Source of the DNA: Trichococcus sp.
GTDB lineage: Bacteria > Bacillota > Bacilli > Lactobacillales > Aerococcaceae
NCBI GenBank assembly: GCA_030153215.1
Contig: JASKKA010000013.1
Coordinates: forward strand, 1 to 48,043
Direction: 5' to 3'
Length of the DNA: 48,043 nucleotides
The translations under genes were made by a program, and so were the position numbers. A model generated the notes under the pieces. It made no database searches and had not been told where the DNA came from. It was given only the letters and a program-made list of their open reading frames with translations. Shown here piece after piece: positions 1 through 8,359 of this stretch (position 1 is the first letter of the stretch; each line of letters begins with the position of its first letter).

Positions 1-205
1 CAATGGCTTCAAAGCATTGGTAATACTGGATTATTGAGTAATTCGCTGTCTATAAAGGTTTTTAAAATTTTTTATGCATTTGATATTGCAATTAAGCATT
101 TTTATATATCGGGAATGGGCGGTTGGATTCTGCAGGCATAGTGCTTCAACATGAAAAGGCACGGAAGAAGTCACTTCTCCCGCGCTTGTGAAATACTGTC
201 TGTTT

Positions 206-703
206 TCAGCGACGATATTTATCATAATCGTTGCGGCTGACACTCGAAACTTCCAAAATAGCTTTGATCACGACGGCAACCACTGCACCGAGAACGGCTC
301 CAATCGGCCCGAACAATAGGATACAGACGACAGTCGCCAGAAATGTGTACAGTGGACGGATTCCGAGCTCCTTTCCGGTGATGAACGGTTCGGCGATCTG
401 TCGGACGACCACCAAAATGATGTACAGCAGTCCGATTTGCCAAGCCAAGGTTGTGTTCCCAAGCAACAGATGGATAACCGCCCAAGGAATCATCACCATA
501 CCACTCCCCAGAATCGGAATCAGGTCGAATACTGCAATCCCAAGTGCCTTCAGGAACCAGAAATCGATACCGAAGTACAGAAACCCGGCGCATAAAAGGA
601 CAAAGCTGATGGCGGCAAGCTTGACTGCCGATATGAGATAGCCCTTCAAGCCCTTTCCGGTTGCGTTGATGATTTCCTTGATATAATAGCTGATCGTCTC
701 CAA
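206..703 (-). CDS. AI-2E/YtvI-family membrane protein, C-terminal half only
   Basis: About 165 residues, matching the C-terminal half of the AI-2E exporter/YtvI/PerM family: strongly hydrophobic segments, the family-typical DLIPILGSG turn followed by MIPWA, and a VVRQIAEPFITGK segment. Full-length members have about 350-370 residues, so the usual N-terminal half is absent. I chose the TTG at 703 because GCGAGGG lies just upstream at good spacing and the residues before it in the open frame (up to an ATG at 820) are polar and unlike the family. It would be an integral membrane protein; substrate unknown. No matching N-terminal half is visible upstream in any frame. It could be a naturally short homologue or a remnant of a longer gene. 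It stands alone, divergent from the mevalonate gene on its right. Confidence 0.6.
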   Translation of the reverse strand: METISYYIKEIINATGKGLKGYLISAVKLAAISFVLLCAGFLYFGIDFWFLKALGIAVFDLIPILGSGMVMIPWAVIHLLLGNTTLAWQIGLLYIILVVVRQIAEPFITGKELGIRPLYTFLATVVCILLFGPIGAVLGAVVAVVIKAILEVSSVSRNDYDKYRR

Positions 704-898
704 TGCGATCCCTCGCTTTCTCTTGATGTATTCAGTATACACGCCTGTGCACCTGCCCGGCATCGGCCATTGGACGGATTCTTTCCCGTTGCAGGCAAGA
801 GGCTTTAAGGCGGATGCCATCAGGAATGTTCTATGCTAAAATGATATAGGAAACAGACACTGATTACACGTGAAAACACTTGGGAAAAGGAGCAGAAA

Positions 899-2203
899 AT
901 GGAATCCAAATATCTTCAAAAATTTTACGATAAAAGCCCAACGGAAAGGATCGCTGCTTTGCAGTCGGCCGGCATCCTGGATGCAGAGGCTGCTGCAACT
1001 TTGCAGAAAGGGTTAACGTTGCCCCAGGAAATAGCCGACAACATGATCGAAAACCAACTGAGTACGTACGACTTGCCCTACGGTGTCGCCTTGAACTTTT
1101 TGATTGACGGAAAAGACTATGCCGTCCCGATGGCCATTGAAGAGCCTTCTGTCATCGCTGCGGCCAGCGCCGGCGCGAAAATCATCGCCATGGCGGGCGG
1201 ATTCCGTACGACGATCGAGAAACGGATCATGATCGGCCAGGTTGCCTTAAAAAATGTCCCCGACAGCAGTGTTGCACAACAACTGATCGAGTCTCATCAG
1301 CAAGAGATCCTGCAGGCGGCCAATGCTGCCCACCCTTCCATCGTGAAGCGCGGCGGTGGAGCCCGCCGCGTCAGCGTCAGGATTCTGCCTGCCGATGATG
1401 TTGAAGGGATCCCTGCATTTCTTGTCGTCCATCTCCATGTCGAGACGCTAGAGGCGATGGGGGCCAACATCATCAATACAATGATGGAAGGGGTCATCCC
1501 TTACTTGGAGCGTTTGACCGGCGGCGAAGCTTTGATGGGCATCCTGACCAATTACGCGACCGATTGCCTGGCGACCGCCGAATGCCGGATACCTTCAAGT
1601 CTGTTGGGAAGAGGGACCCTTTCTGGTGATGAAGTGCGTGACCGGCTGATCGAAGCCTACCAGTTTGCCTACATCGATCCTTATCGCGCCGTCACCAACA
1701 ACAAGGGCATCATGAACGGCATCGATGCCATCGTGCTGGCATCCGGAAACGATTGGCGTGCCATTTCCGCCGGGGCCCACGCCTATGCCTCCCGCAACGG
1801 ACAGTACCGTTCGCTGACAACCTGGAAAAAAGCGGAAAACGGAGATCTGCTCGGAAGTCTGACTCTACCGTTGCCGGTAGGAGCTGTGGGTGGATCGATC
1901 AACTTCCACCCTGCCGCTAAAATGACGAAAGAAATCCTCGGCTACCGCTCAGCCTCCGAACTGGAATCCATCATCGTTTCAGTAGGCCTAGCCCAAAATT
2001 TTTCCGCCATCAAAGCTTTGGTGACGGAAGGAATTCAAAAGGGGCATATGGGCCTGCATTCGCGTTCACTGGCAATCAGCGCGGGTGCTACCGGCGATGA
2101 AATCGAACAGCTGTCGGAACGTTTGAAGAGCGAAAAAAATATGAATCTCGCGACGGCACAGGCACTTTTGGCGCAAATCCGTCTGGATGAACCGCACGTC
2201 TGA
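899..2203 (+). CDS. mvaA: Hydroxymethylglutaryl-CoA reductase, class II
   Basis: Protein of 434 residues, the usual length of class II HMG-CoA reductases. It interconverts HMG-CoA and mevalonate with NAD(P)H, the committed step of the mevalonate route to isoprenoids in Gram-positive cocci. Visible signatures are EEPSV at 81-85 (catalytic Glu), NKGIMNGID with Lys269, GNDW with Asp285, and GHMGLH with the catalytic His at 383 near the C-terminus. The ATG at 899 follows AAAAGGAG at 885-892. In enterococci this domain is the C-terminal half of bifunctional MvaE; here it stands alone and its thiolase partner is a separate gene at 3.9 kb. It is convergent with mvaS and they share a bidirectional terminator. 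Confidence 0.95.
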   Translation: MESKYLQKFYDKSPTERIAALQSAGILDAEAAATLQKGLTLPQEIADNMIENQLSTYDLPYGVALNFLIDGKDYAVPMAIEEPSVIAAASAGAKIIAMAGGFRTTIEKRIMIGQVALKNVPDSSVAQQLIESHQQEILQAANAAHPSIVKRGGGARRVSVRILPADDVEGIPAFLVVHLHVETLEAMGANIINTMMEGVIPYLERLTGGEALMGILTNYATDCLATAECRIPSSLLGRGTLSGDEVRDRLIEAYQFAYIDPYRAVTNNKGIMNGIDAIVLASGNDWRAISAGAHAYASRNGQYRSLTTWKKAENGDLLGSLTLPLPVGAVGGSINFHPAAKMTKEILGYRSASELESIIVSVGLAQNFSAIKALVTEGIQKGHMGLHSRSLAISAGATGDEIEQLSERLKSEKNMNLATAQALLAQIRLDEPHV

Positions 2204-2215
2204 CAGCTCTCCAGA

Positions 2216-2306
2216 CGCCAACTCCGGGGAAGTCGTGCTTCCCCGGAGTTGGCGAAACCGATTTAGTTGTTTCCTCCGGGGAGCGCGTGCTCACCGGAGT
2301 TGACGA
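2216..2306. repeat. CTCCGG palindromic intergenic repeats
   Basis: A perfect 17-bp inverted repeat (arms 2216-2232 and 2238-2254, loop TCGTG) built on CTCCGGGGAAG is followed at 2274-2304 by a weaker copy of the same CTCCGGNGA...TCNCCGGAG design. Related palindromes occur near 27.45 kb and in duplicate at 41.25-41.6 kb, so this is a dispersed family, not only a local terminator. There is no T-run after the first hairpin. Confidence 0.75.
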
Positions 2307-2375
2307 TACAAAACCTCTTTTTTATCCGACGAAAACGCCCTCGCCGGAGATTACGAACCCGGTACCTTCCAATTA

Positions 2376-2427
2376 GAAAAACGGCACGCCGTCCACCAGT
2401 TACCTGGCTGACGGCGTGCTGTTTTTT
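2376..2427. terminator. Bidirectional intrinsic terminator between mvaA and mvaS
   Basis: Arms GCACGCCGTC (2384-2393) and GACGGCGTGC (2410-2419) with an inner CCAG/CTGG pairing, a T-run at 2421-2426 on the plus strand and an A-run at 2377-2381 that is a T-run on the minus strand. It ends both convergent transcripts. Confidence 0.85.
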
Positions 2428-2438
2428 CATCGCATTCA

Positions 2439-3611
2439 TTATCTGTTTTTGTTCAGATAGATTCGTTTGTTGTAGTCCATTCCTTCGACACAGATGGTTG
2501 CAGGATCTGCGTCCACATCCAGTTCGATGCTTGAACCATCGACCGGCAAAACATTCGAAAAAATCTCTTCATATTCTGAGACGCTCACTTCTGTCCGTGC
2601 CGCGAACATTTTTCCATGCTCCGCGGCTGCCAAGGCTTCTTTGAAACCTTCTTGCAGCGTGGCCGAAAAAAATTCTCCGACCGCTCCGGATCCGTAACTG
2701 AAGAGACCGATTTTGTCGCCTGTCTTTAGGTCATCGGAAAGCTCCAACAAGGACAACAGACTCAGATACAGAGAACCCGTATAAATATTTCCGACTATTT
2801 TGTTGTAAACAGTGCTGGTTTGGTAATGCGCCGACAGTCGTTCGCGGTCCGCTTCGGTACCTTGATCGAGAACTTCGCGCAGAGCTTTCATGCCCATCTT
2901 CGTGTACGGCAGATGGAAACAGATTGCTTCGAAATCCGCCAAAGTAGCGCCGTATTTCGCCTTGAATTCTTCCCAGGCATTCACAAAGAAAGAGATGTAC
3001 TGCTCATTTGAATATTTTCCATCAACAAAAGCCGTTTCCGAATAGATGGGTCTCCAAAAATCCATCACATCGGCCGTCAAATAGCTGCTTTCATTCTCCA
3101 GCGCGAGGATGCGCGGTTCCGCACTGATGATCATGGCCACTGCACCGGCTCCTTGCGTCACTTCACCGGCCGTACCGATTCCGTAGCGGGAAATGTCCGA
3201 ACCGAGCACCAATACGCGGCTTGCCGGATTCAAAGCGACATGGCCTTTCGCCAATTGGATGCCGGCAGTCGCCCCGTAGCACGCCTGTTTCAATTCAATG
3301 CAACGGGCATGTTCCTGGATGCCCAAAAGATCATGTACGTAGACGGCTCCTGATTTTGAATTGTCGATCCCAGATTCCGTTCCGAAAATGACCAAATCGA
3401 TTTTTTCCAAATCTTCTTCATCGACGATCCGTAAAGCGGCATTCGCGGCGAGCGTAACGGCATCCTGCGTGATCGGCGCGACAGCCATTTTTTCTTGCCC
3501 GATGCCGATAGTGTACTTAGCCGGCTCCACTCCTCTGGCCTCCGCCAATTTTTCCATATCCACAAAGAAGTGCGGCGCATAAAAGCCAATCTTATCTATC
3601 CCAATCTTCAC
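2439..3611 (-). CDS. mvaS: Hydroxymethylglutaryl-CoA synthase
   Basis: Protein of 390 residues, the standard bacterial MvaS length. It condenses acetyl-CoA with acetoacetyl-CoA to HMG-CoA, the second step of the mevalonate pathway. The nucleophilic cysteine is Cys111 in KQACYGATAG; the general-base Glu is in GTES around residue 79 and the conserved His is in CFHLPYTKMG around 233. The start is GTG at 3611-3609, preceded by AAGGGG at about 8 nt. It is divergent from the thiolase that supplies its acetoacetyl-CoA, and convergent with mvaA that uses its product, so the three genes form one pathway cluster in three transcription units. Confidence 0.96.
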   Translation of the reverse strand: MKIGIDKIGFYAPHFFVDMEKLAEARGVEPAKYTIGIGQEKMAVAPITQDAVTLAANAALRIVDEEDLEKIDLVIFGTESGIDNSKSGAVYVHDLLGIQEHARCIELKQACYGATAGIQLAKGHVALNPASRVLVLGSDISRYGIGTAGEVTQGAGAVAMIISAEPRILALENESSYLTADVMDFWRPIYSETAFVDGKYSNEQYISFFVNAWEEFKAKYGATLADFEAICFHLPYTKMGMKALREVLDQGTEADRERLSAHYQTSTVYNKIVGNIYTGSLYLSLLSLLELSDDLKTGDKIGLFSYGSGAVGEFFSATLQEGFKEALAAAEHGKMFAARTEVSVSEYEEIFSNVLPVDGSSIELDVDADPATICVEGMDYNKRIYLNKNR

Positions 3612-3664
3612 GACAACTACCCCTTACTGTTTATATATAACATATTTGATGCCTCACATCCCAA

Positions 3665-3693
3665 ATGATAGACCAGACCGCTCAAAAAAACAA
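3665..3693 (-). promoter_or_regulatory. Probable mvaS promoter
   Basis: On the minus strand a TTGTTT -35 (3693-3688) and TATCAT -10 (3670-3665) are separated by 17 bp, about 55 bp upstream of the GTG start of mvaS. Confidence 0.5.
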
Positions 3694-3753
3694 CCTTGGA
3701 CCAACCAAATTAAAGATATCTTACAAAACCCTTATCCAAAGATTGCGTTCCGA

Positions 3754-3782
3754 TTGTATTTCTTTAGTAATTCTTATATGAT
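3754..3782 (+). promoter_or_regulatory. Probable thiolase promoter
   Basis: TTGTAT (3754-3759) and TATGAT (3777-3782) with a 17-bp spacer, about 85 bp upstream of the thiolase ATG. It lies back to back with the mvaS promoter, so the two divergent genes could be co-controlled from this region. Confidence 0.6.
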
Positions 3783-3867
3783 AAAGTGCACTGAGTATCG
3801 TAAAATAGAGAATACCCCCGTCTGTATGAACAGACCTATACAAGTAAACATCAGAAGGAGACATTAA

Positions 3868-5079
3868 ATGGAAGAAGTCGTAATTGTCAGTGCTGCCAGA
3901 ACCCCCATCGGTTCATTCGGAGGCAGCCTCAAAAATTGTACTGCAGTGGATTTGGGAAGAACGGCAACTGAAGCTGCGTTGAATCGGGCCGGCTTATCGC
4001 CTGAACAAGTGGATTCCGTCATTTTCGGAAACGTCCTTCAGGCAGGCGTCGGCCAGAACACAGCGCGACAAATTGCAGTCGCTGCCGGGATTCCTTATGA
4101 AAAAACAGCCATGACAATCAACGAAGTCTGCGGGTCCGGATTGAAAGCAATCATCCTGGCGAGCCAAGCCATCCGTCTCGGCGATGCCAGCGCAGTTGTC
4201 GTCGGAGGCACCGAAAGCATGTCGCAGGCTCCCTATCTTTTGCCGAATCAGCGTTGGGGCAGCAAACTCGGTGACATTAACGCCGTCGACAGCCTTGTGC
4301 ACGACGGCCTTACGGATGCTTTTGATCAACAGCATATGGGCATCACGGCCGAAACGGTGGCAGAAAGATTCCAAGTGAGTCGCGAAGAGCAGGACGCTTT
4401 CGCGCTGCATTCGCAACAGAAAGCAGCCAGTGCGCAAGCAGCGGGTTCCTTTAAGGAAGAAATCGCGCCCGTCATCCTAACCGACCGCAAGAACCAGCAG
4501 ACGGTCGTGGCCGAAGATGAATATATCCGTAAAGATGCCACGTTGGAGAGCTTGAGCAAATTAAGGCCAGCCTTCCAAAAGAACGGCACTGTGACCGCCG
4601 GAAACGCATCCGGAATCAATGATGGAGCGGCCGCTTTGGTGCTGATGGCGAAGTCGGAGGCCGAAGCGAAAGGCATCCCTTATCTGGCCACAATCAAAGG
4701 CTATGCCGAAACCGGCATCGACCCGGCCATCATGGGCTATGCACCCTACTACGCCATCAAGCAAGTATTGGAAAAAACCGGGATGCATGCGGAAGACATC
4801 GACCTCTTCGAATTGAATGAAGCTTTCGCCTCCCAGAGCATCGCCGTAATCAGGGATTTGGGCTTGCCTGAGGAAAAAATCAACATCAGCGGTGGCGCCA
4901 TCGCCTTGGGGCATCCAATCGGCGCGTCCGGATCAAGGATTTTGGTGACCTTGCTGCATGCCTTGGGGCGGACCGATGCAAAAATCGGCCTGGCATCCCT
5001 TTGCATCGGGGGCGGCATGGGCATCGCCATGATTGTCGAGAGAGCTTATAAACGTGAAGCTTTTCGCATAGGTTATTGA
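3868..5079 (+). CDS. Acetyl-CoA C-acetyltransferase (biosynthetic thiolase)
   Basis: Protein of 403 residues, typical thiolase length with a short basic C-terminal tail. It condenses two acetyl-CoA to acetoacetyl-CoA. Active-site elements are all present: acyl-accepting Cys88 in NEVCGSG, His349 in GHPIGASG and the second Cys379 in CIGGGMG. The ATG at 3868 follows AGAAGGAG. It feeds MvaS directly and stands in for the thiolase domain that enterococci and streptococci carry fused to HMG-CoA reductase in MvaE. A broader role in acetoacetyl-CoA metabolism cannot be excluded from sequence alone. Confidence 0.94.
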   Translation: MEEVVIVSAARTPIGSFGGSLKNCTAVDLGRTATEAALNRAGLSPEQVDSVIFGNVLQAGVGQNTARQIAVAAGIPYEKTAMTINEVCGSGLKAIILASQAIRLGDASAVVVGGTESMSQAPYLLPNQRWGSKLGDINAVDSLVHDGLTDAFDQQHMGITAETVAERFQVSREEQDAFALHSQQKAASAQAAGSFKEEIAPVILTDRKNQQTVVAEDEYIRKDATLESLSKLRPAFQKNGTVTAGNASGINDGAAALVLMAKSEAEAKGIPYLATIKGYAETGIDPAIMGYAPYYAIKQVLEKTGMHAEDIDLFELNEAFASQSIAVIRDLGLPEEKINISGGAIALGHPIGASGSRILVTLLHALGRTDAKIGLASLCIGGGMGIAMIVERAYKREAFRIGY

Positions 5080-5104
5080 GTTTTCAGTAAAAATGTGGCA
5101 TACT
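5076..5104 (+). promoter_or_regulatory. Probable thrC promoter
   Basis: TTGAGT (5076-5081), 17-bp spacer, CATACT (5099-5104). It overlaps the stop of the thiolase gene and lies about 55 bp before the thrC start. No T-box-like leader is visible in the short space that remains. Confidence 0.45.
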
Positions 5105-5159
5105 CTTTATGAGAAATTTTTAATTTAAAAATGAGAATAATGTAGAGGAGACGGAATCC

Positions 5160-6647
5160 GTGACGACCTATCATAGCACACGAAATGCAGAAAAAACATT
5201 GACGGCTTCACAAGCAATATTACAAGGGATAGCGCCAGACGGCGGATTGTATGTACCCGATCACATTCCGGCTTTGGAAATCCCATTGGATCGCCTGGCT
5301 GACATGACTTACCAAGAATTAGCCCATGAAGTAATGAAAAAGTTTTTTGACGACTTCACTGAAGAAGAATTGAAACATTGCGTCAACGCAGCTTATGATG
5401 ACAAGTTTGACGACACCAGCATTGTCCCACTGGTGAAAGCCGGCGGACACCACTACCTGGAACTTTTCCACGGCCCGACCATCGCTTTCAAAGACATGGC
5501 CCTTTCCATCCTGCCGCACCTGATGACGACTTCCGCCAAAAAGAACGGCAGCACAAAAGAAATCGTGATCCTGACAGCAACTTCCGGCGATACCGGCAAA
5601 GCGGCGCTTGACGGTTTTGCGGACGTGCCGAACACACGCATCATCGTTTTCTACCCTAAGAACGGCGTCAGCGCCATTCAGGAAAAACAGATGGTGACGC
5701 AAAAAGGCGCCAATACTTCTGTCGTTGCCATCGACGGAAACTTCGATGATGCACAAACGAACGTCAAAAACATGTTTGGTAATGCAGATTTGGCTGCACG
5801 CTTGGATGCAGCTGGCTTCCAGTTTTCCTCAGCCAACTCCATCAACATCGGACGCCTGATCCCGCAAGTGGTCTATTACGTCTACGCTTACGGCCAAATG
5901 GTGAAACAAGGCGCCATCGCTGCCGGCGAACCGATGAACGTCGTAGTTCCTACCGGTAACTTCGGGAACATCCTGGCTGCCTACTTCGCGAAACAGATGG
6001 GCTTACCGATCCAAAAACTGATCATCGCTTCAAACGAAAACAAAGTCCTGGTCGACTTCTTCGAGACCGGCGCGTACGACCGCAACCGCGACTTCATTTT
6101 GACGACATCTCCATCCATGGATATCCTGGTTTCCAGCAACCTGGAACGCTTGTTGTACCTGATGGCCGATGAGAGCGCGGAAGCAGTCCAAACTTTCATG
6201 AACGACTTGAAGGAGATCGGTCGCTATGAAGTGACGGAAGCGATGCAGGAAAAAGCGAAGGACTTCTACGCAGACTACGCGAAAGAAGAAGAAGTAACAG
6301 CACAGATTGCAGCATTGTACCATGCTGACGGTTATGTTATCGATCCGCATACAGCTGTGGCAGCGCATGTTGCCAACACTTATGTAGCCGAAACTGACGA
6401 TCACACACCAATCGTCATCGCATCGACTGCCAGCCCTTATAAATTCCCGCAGGCTGTTTTGGACGCCATCGATCCTGAGTTCTCTGACGCTTCCATGGAA
6501 GAAATGTTAGATCGCCTGAAAGAATTGAGCGGCGTCGCTTTCCCTCCAGCAATCGACGAATTATTGCATGCAGAAGTGCGCCACAACACCGTTGTCGCTT
6601 CCGATGAAATGCAGCAGAGCGTCGAAACTATTTTAGGATTGAATTGA
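5160..6647 (+). CDS. thrC: Threonine synthase
   Basis: Protein of 495 residues, matching the longer threonine synthase type found in proteobacteria and lactic acid bacteria. It is a fold-type II PLP enzyme converting O-phosphohomoserine to threonine. The PLP lysine is Lys111 in GPTIAFKDMAL; the phosphate-binding SGDTGKAAL and the later VPTGNFGN are clear. The start is GTG at 5160, preceded by GAGGAGA. No hom or thrB gene adjoins it, so it seems to be a single-gene unit ended by the strong terminator just downstream. Confidence 0.95.
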   Translation: MTTYHSTRNAEKTLTASQAILQGIAPDGGLYVPDHIPALEIPLDRLADMTYQELAHEVMKKFFDDFTEEELKHCVNAAYDDKFDDTSIVPLVKAGGHHYLELFHGPTIAFKDMALSILPHLMTTSAKKNGSTKEIVILTATSGDTGKAALDGFADVPNTRIIVFYPKNGVSAIQEKQMVTQKGANTSVVAIDGNFDDAQTNVKNMFGNADLAARLDAAGFQFSSANSINIGRLIPQVVYYVYAYGQMVKQGAIAAGEPMNVVVPTGNFGNILAAYFAKQMGLPIQKLIIASNENKVLVDFFETGAYDRNRDFILTTSPSMDILVSSNLERLLYLMADESAEAVQTFMNDLKEIGRYEVTEAMQEKAKDFYADYAKEEEVTAQIAALYHADGYVIDPHTAVAAHVANTYVAETDDHTPIVIASTASPYKFPQAVLDAIDPEFSDASMEEMLDRLKELSGVAFPPAIDELLHAEVRHNTVVASDEMQQSVETILGLN

Positions 6648-6669
6648 TTTTTGAATGCTTAAACGCCTA

Positions 6670-6708
6670 GCCGGCAGTCCGGAATATTTCCGGACTGCCG
6701 GCTTTTTT
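6670..6708 (+). terminator. Intrinsic terminator of thrC
   Basis: Perfect 15-bp arms (6670-6684 and 6688-6702) with a 3-nt loop and a T6 run at 6703-6708. Confidence 0.92.
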
Positions 6709-6732
6709 GCGCGTACTGGCTGCCTTGTCCGG

Positions 6733-6868
6733 TGTTCTGCATTCGTCTGTCTGCGAACAGCCGACTGATTGCGTTTCTCTCGACTGTTCTGCATTCGCCT
6801 GTCTGCGAACAGCCGATTGATTGCGTTTCTCTCGACTGTTCCGCGTTTGTTTGTCTGCGAACAGCCGA
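6733..6868. repeat. 52-bp tandem repeat, 2.6 copies
   Basis: Two near-identical 52-bp units (6733-6784 and 6785-6836) plus a partial third (6837-6868). Each contains TGTTC ... GCGAACA, able to fold back on itself, followed by GCCGAYTGATTGCG and a CTCTCGAC end. No gene is evident between the thrC terminator and the next start at 6977. The unit length equals that of the larger array at 23.3 kb although the sequence differs. Confidence 0.8.
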
Positions 6869-6976
6869 TACCAGCAACAAATCACAGAGATTCGGTTAAG
6901 ACACCTGAACCAACTAGGAATTTTCTGGTGATTTTTGGTAAAATGGAGTCAGAAAGAAACAGAATCGAGGCGCCAA

Positions 6977-7420
6977 ATGAACATACTTATAGACGGGGAT
7001 GCTTGCCCCGTAAAAGACATCGTCATCGAAGAAGCCGTCAAACGCGAAATACCGGTCACGATCGTCACAAGCTTTGCCCACTTCTCCAACGCGCCGCTCC
7101 CGCCCGGAGTGAAGACGGTATACGTCGATTCCGGTGCGGATGCAGCTGATTTCAAGATTATCCAGCTCGCGCACCGGGGTGATCTGCTGGTCACGCAGGA
7201 CTACGGTTTGGCCTCCCTCGCCTTGCCGAAGGGACTGACTGTTCTCCATCACAAAGGCTTCGCCTACGACAACAGCAATATGGAGCGTCTGCTTGAGGAC
7301 CGCTACATGAGCGCGATGGTCCGCAAAAGCGGCAAGCGCACAAAAGGCCCGAAGCCTTTCACGGATGCTGACCGGCACAAATTCAGAAAACTGCTCATTT
7401 CAAAACTGCAAGAAACCTAA
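6977..7420 (+). CDS. UPF0178 (DUF188, YaiI/YqxD) family protein
   Basis: A 147-residue soluble protein of the YaiI/YqxD family. The N-terminus carries the family signature IDGDACPVK and a [13 protein letters not shown]-like segment; the middle has LVTQDYGLA and the C-terminal part the conserved [13 protein letters not shown] stretch. The family resembles PIN-like nucleases with acidic residues near the N-terminus, but no activity is established. I start at ATG 6977 after GAGG rather than at the upstream in-frame ATG at 6935. The HD hydrolase follows after 37 nt and is probably co-transcribed. Confidence 0.85.
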   Translation: MNILIDGDACPVKDIVIEEAVKREIPVTIVTSFAHFSNAPLPPGVKTVYVDSGADAADFKIIQLAHRGDLLVTQDYGLASLALPKGLTVLHHKGFAYDNSNMERLLEDRYMSAMVRKSGKRTKGPKPFTDADRHKFRKLLISKLQET

Positions 7421-7457
7421 TGGAACCCTAATAGAACCAAGAAAGAGGTGCGTAAGA

Positions 7458-8078
7458 ATGCGCAACGAAATCATTATCGAAGATGTGAAACATATCGTCG
7501 CGGACAAGCTGAGGAACGAAGCTACCGGGCATGATTGGTGGCACACGCTGCGAGTCTACAACACGTCCATGGACATCGCTGAAGCGGAAGGAAATGGCGA
7601 TCGCCTCATCATCGGCTTGGCAGCTCTTTTGCATGATGTCGCCGACCATAAATTCGGCTATACCGGCGACGACCGCGAAACGATCATCACCGACATCCTA
7701 CGGCCTTTCGAGTTGAACGATTCCGTCATCGAGCAGGTCATCTACATCGTGAACAATCTTTCCTTCAAGCAAGGGAAAAACAAGCATGTTCTGGAAACGC
7801 TCGAAGGCCGGATCGTGCAGGATGCCGACCGCTTGGATGCGATCGGCGCAATCGGCATCGCCCGCGCATTTGCATACGGCGGGCACAAGGACCGGCCGCT
7901 TTATGATCCCGAGCACAGCGAAGAGACGGACAGCGATACAATCAGCCACTTCCACGAAAAACTGCTCCTGCTGAAGGACGGCATGCATACGGAAGCCGGC
8001 AAACAAAAAGCGCTCGCCCGCCATGAAAGGATGGAACAGTTCCTGAAGGACTTCCATTCTGAGTGGGAAGGCCACTGA
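7458..8078 (+). CDS. HD-domain phosphohydrolase (YpgQ/YedJ-like)
   Basis: A 206-residue HD superfamily metal-dependent phosphohydrolase. The metal-ligand pattern is clear: GHDWWH around residues 24-29, LLHD with His59/Asp60, and QDADRLDA around 121-128, with the aromatic GHDWWHTLRV start typical of YpgQ/YedJ proteins. Characterised relatives hydrolyse nucleoside triphosphates or related nucleotides; the substrate here is not known. The ATG at 7458 follows GAAAGAGG; the in-frame extension upstream overlaps the preceding gene and lacks family similarity. It ends in a strong terminator. Confidence 0.86.
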   Translation: MRNEIIIEDVKHIVADKLRNEATGHDWWHTLRVYNTSMDIAEAEGNGDRLIIGLAALLHDVADHKFGYTGDDRETIITDILRPFELNDSVIEQVIYIVNNLSFKQGKNKHVLETLEGRIVQDADRLDAIGAIGIARAFAYGGHKDRPLYDPEHSEETDSDTISHFHEKLLLLKDGMHTEAGKQKALARHERMEQFLKDFHSEWEGH

Positions 8079-8087
8079 CAACACGCG

Positions 8088-8138
8088 AAAAGACTGGTTC
8101 GAATCGGGACATTTATCCTGATTCGAACCAGTCTTTTT
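8088..8138 (+). terminator. Intrinsic terminator after the HD gene
   Basis: AAAAGACTGGTTCGAATC pairs with GATTCGAACCAGTCTTTTT across a 14-nt loop, ending in a T5 run. Confidence 0.9.
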
Positions 8139-8191
8139 GTGGTTTTGTGGAATTGTTGTCTGGTTGTTTAGTGTATGGTTCGGATTCGTCC

Positions 8192-8278
8192 CGAGATTCC
8201 CCGTGAAAGCTGGTTTAACGGGGAATCTCGCGCTGTCCGTGTACGTTATTCCCCGCCAAAGGCCTTTCGGCGGGTTTT
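8192..8278. repeat. TTCCCCG palindromic repeats
   Basis: A perfect 13-bp inverted repeat (8192-8204 with 8218-8230, CGAGATTCCCCGT) is followed by CCCGCC/GGCGGG (8252-8257 with 8269-8274) and then TTTT. A third looser copy starting GTTTCCCCGT lies near 8300. There is no gene in this 280-bp gap. Confidence 0.65.
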
Positions 8279-8359
8279 CTGACTGTGATTTGAACTGAGT
8301 TTCCCCGTAAAAATGGTTTTGGCGGGTTATTTAAACATAAATCCGATTCCCATATAAAA

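Noticed and set aside
31-243. 70-codon minus-strand frame at the left edge
   Set aside because: It overlaps the end of the AI-2E-type gene, lacks any ribosome site and resembles nothing; the first 200 bp hold no feature I can support.
5105-5160. T-box or other riboswitch before thrC
   Set aside because: The leader is only about 50 nt and shows no T-box sequence or terminator.
6659-6885. Small proteins of about 72 residues across the 52-bp repeat
   Set aside because: They are translations of a tandem repeat in two frames on the minus strand, without start signals.
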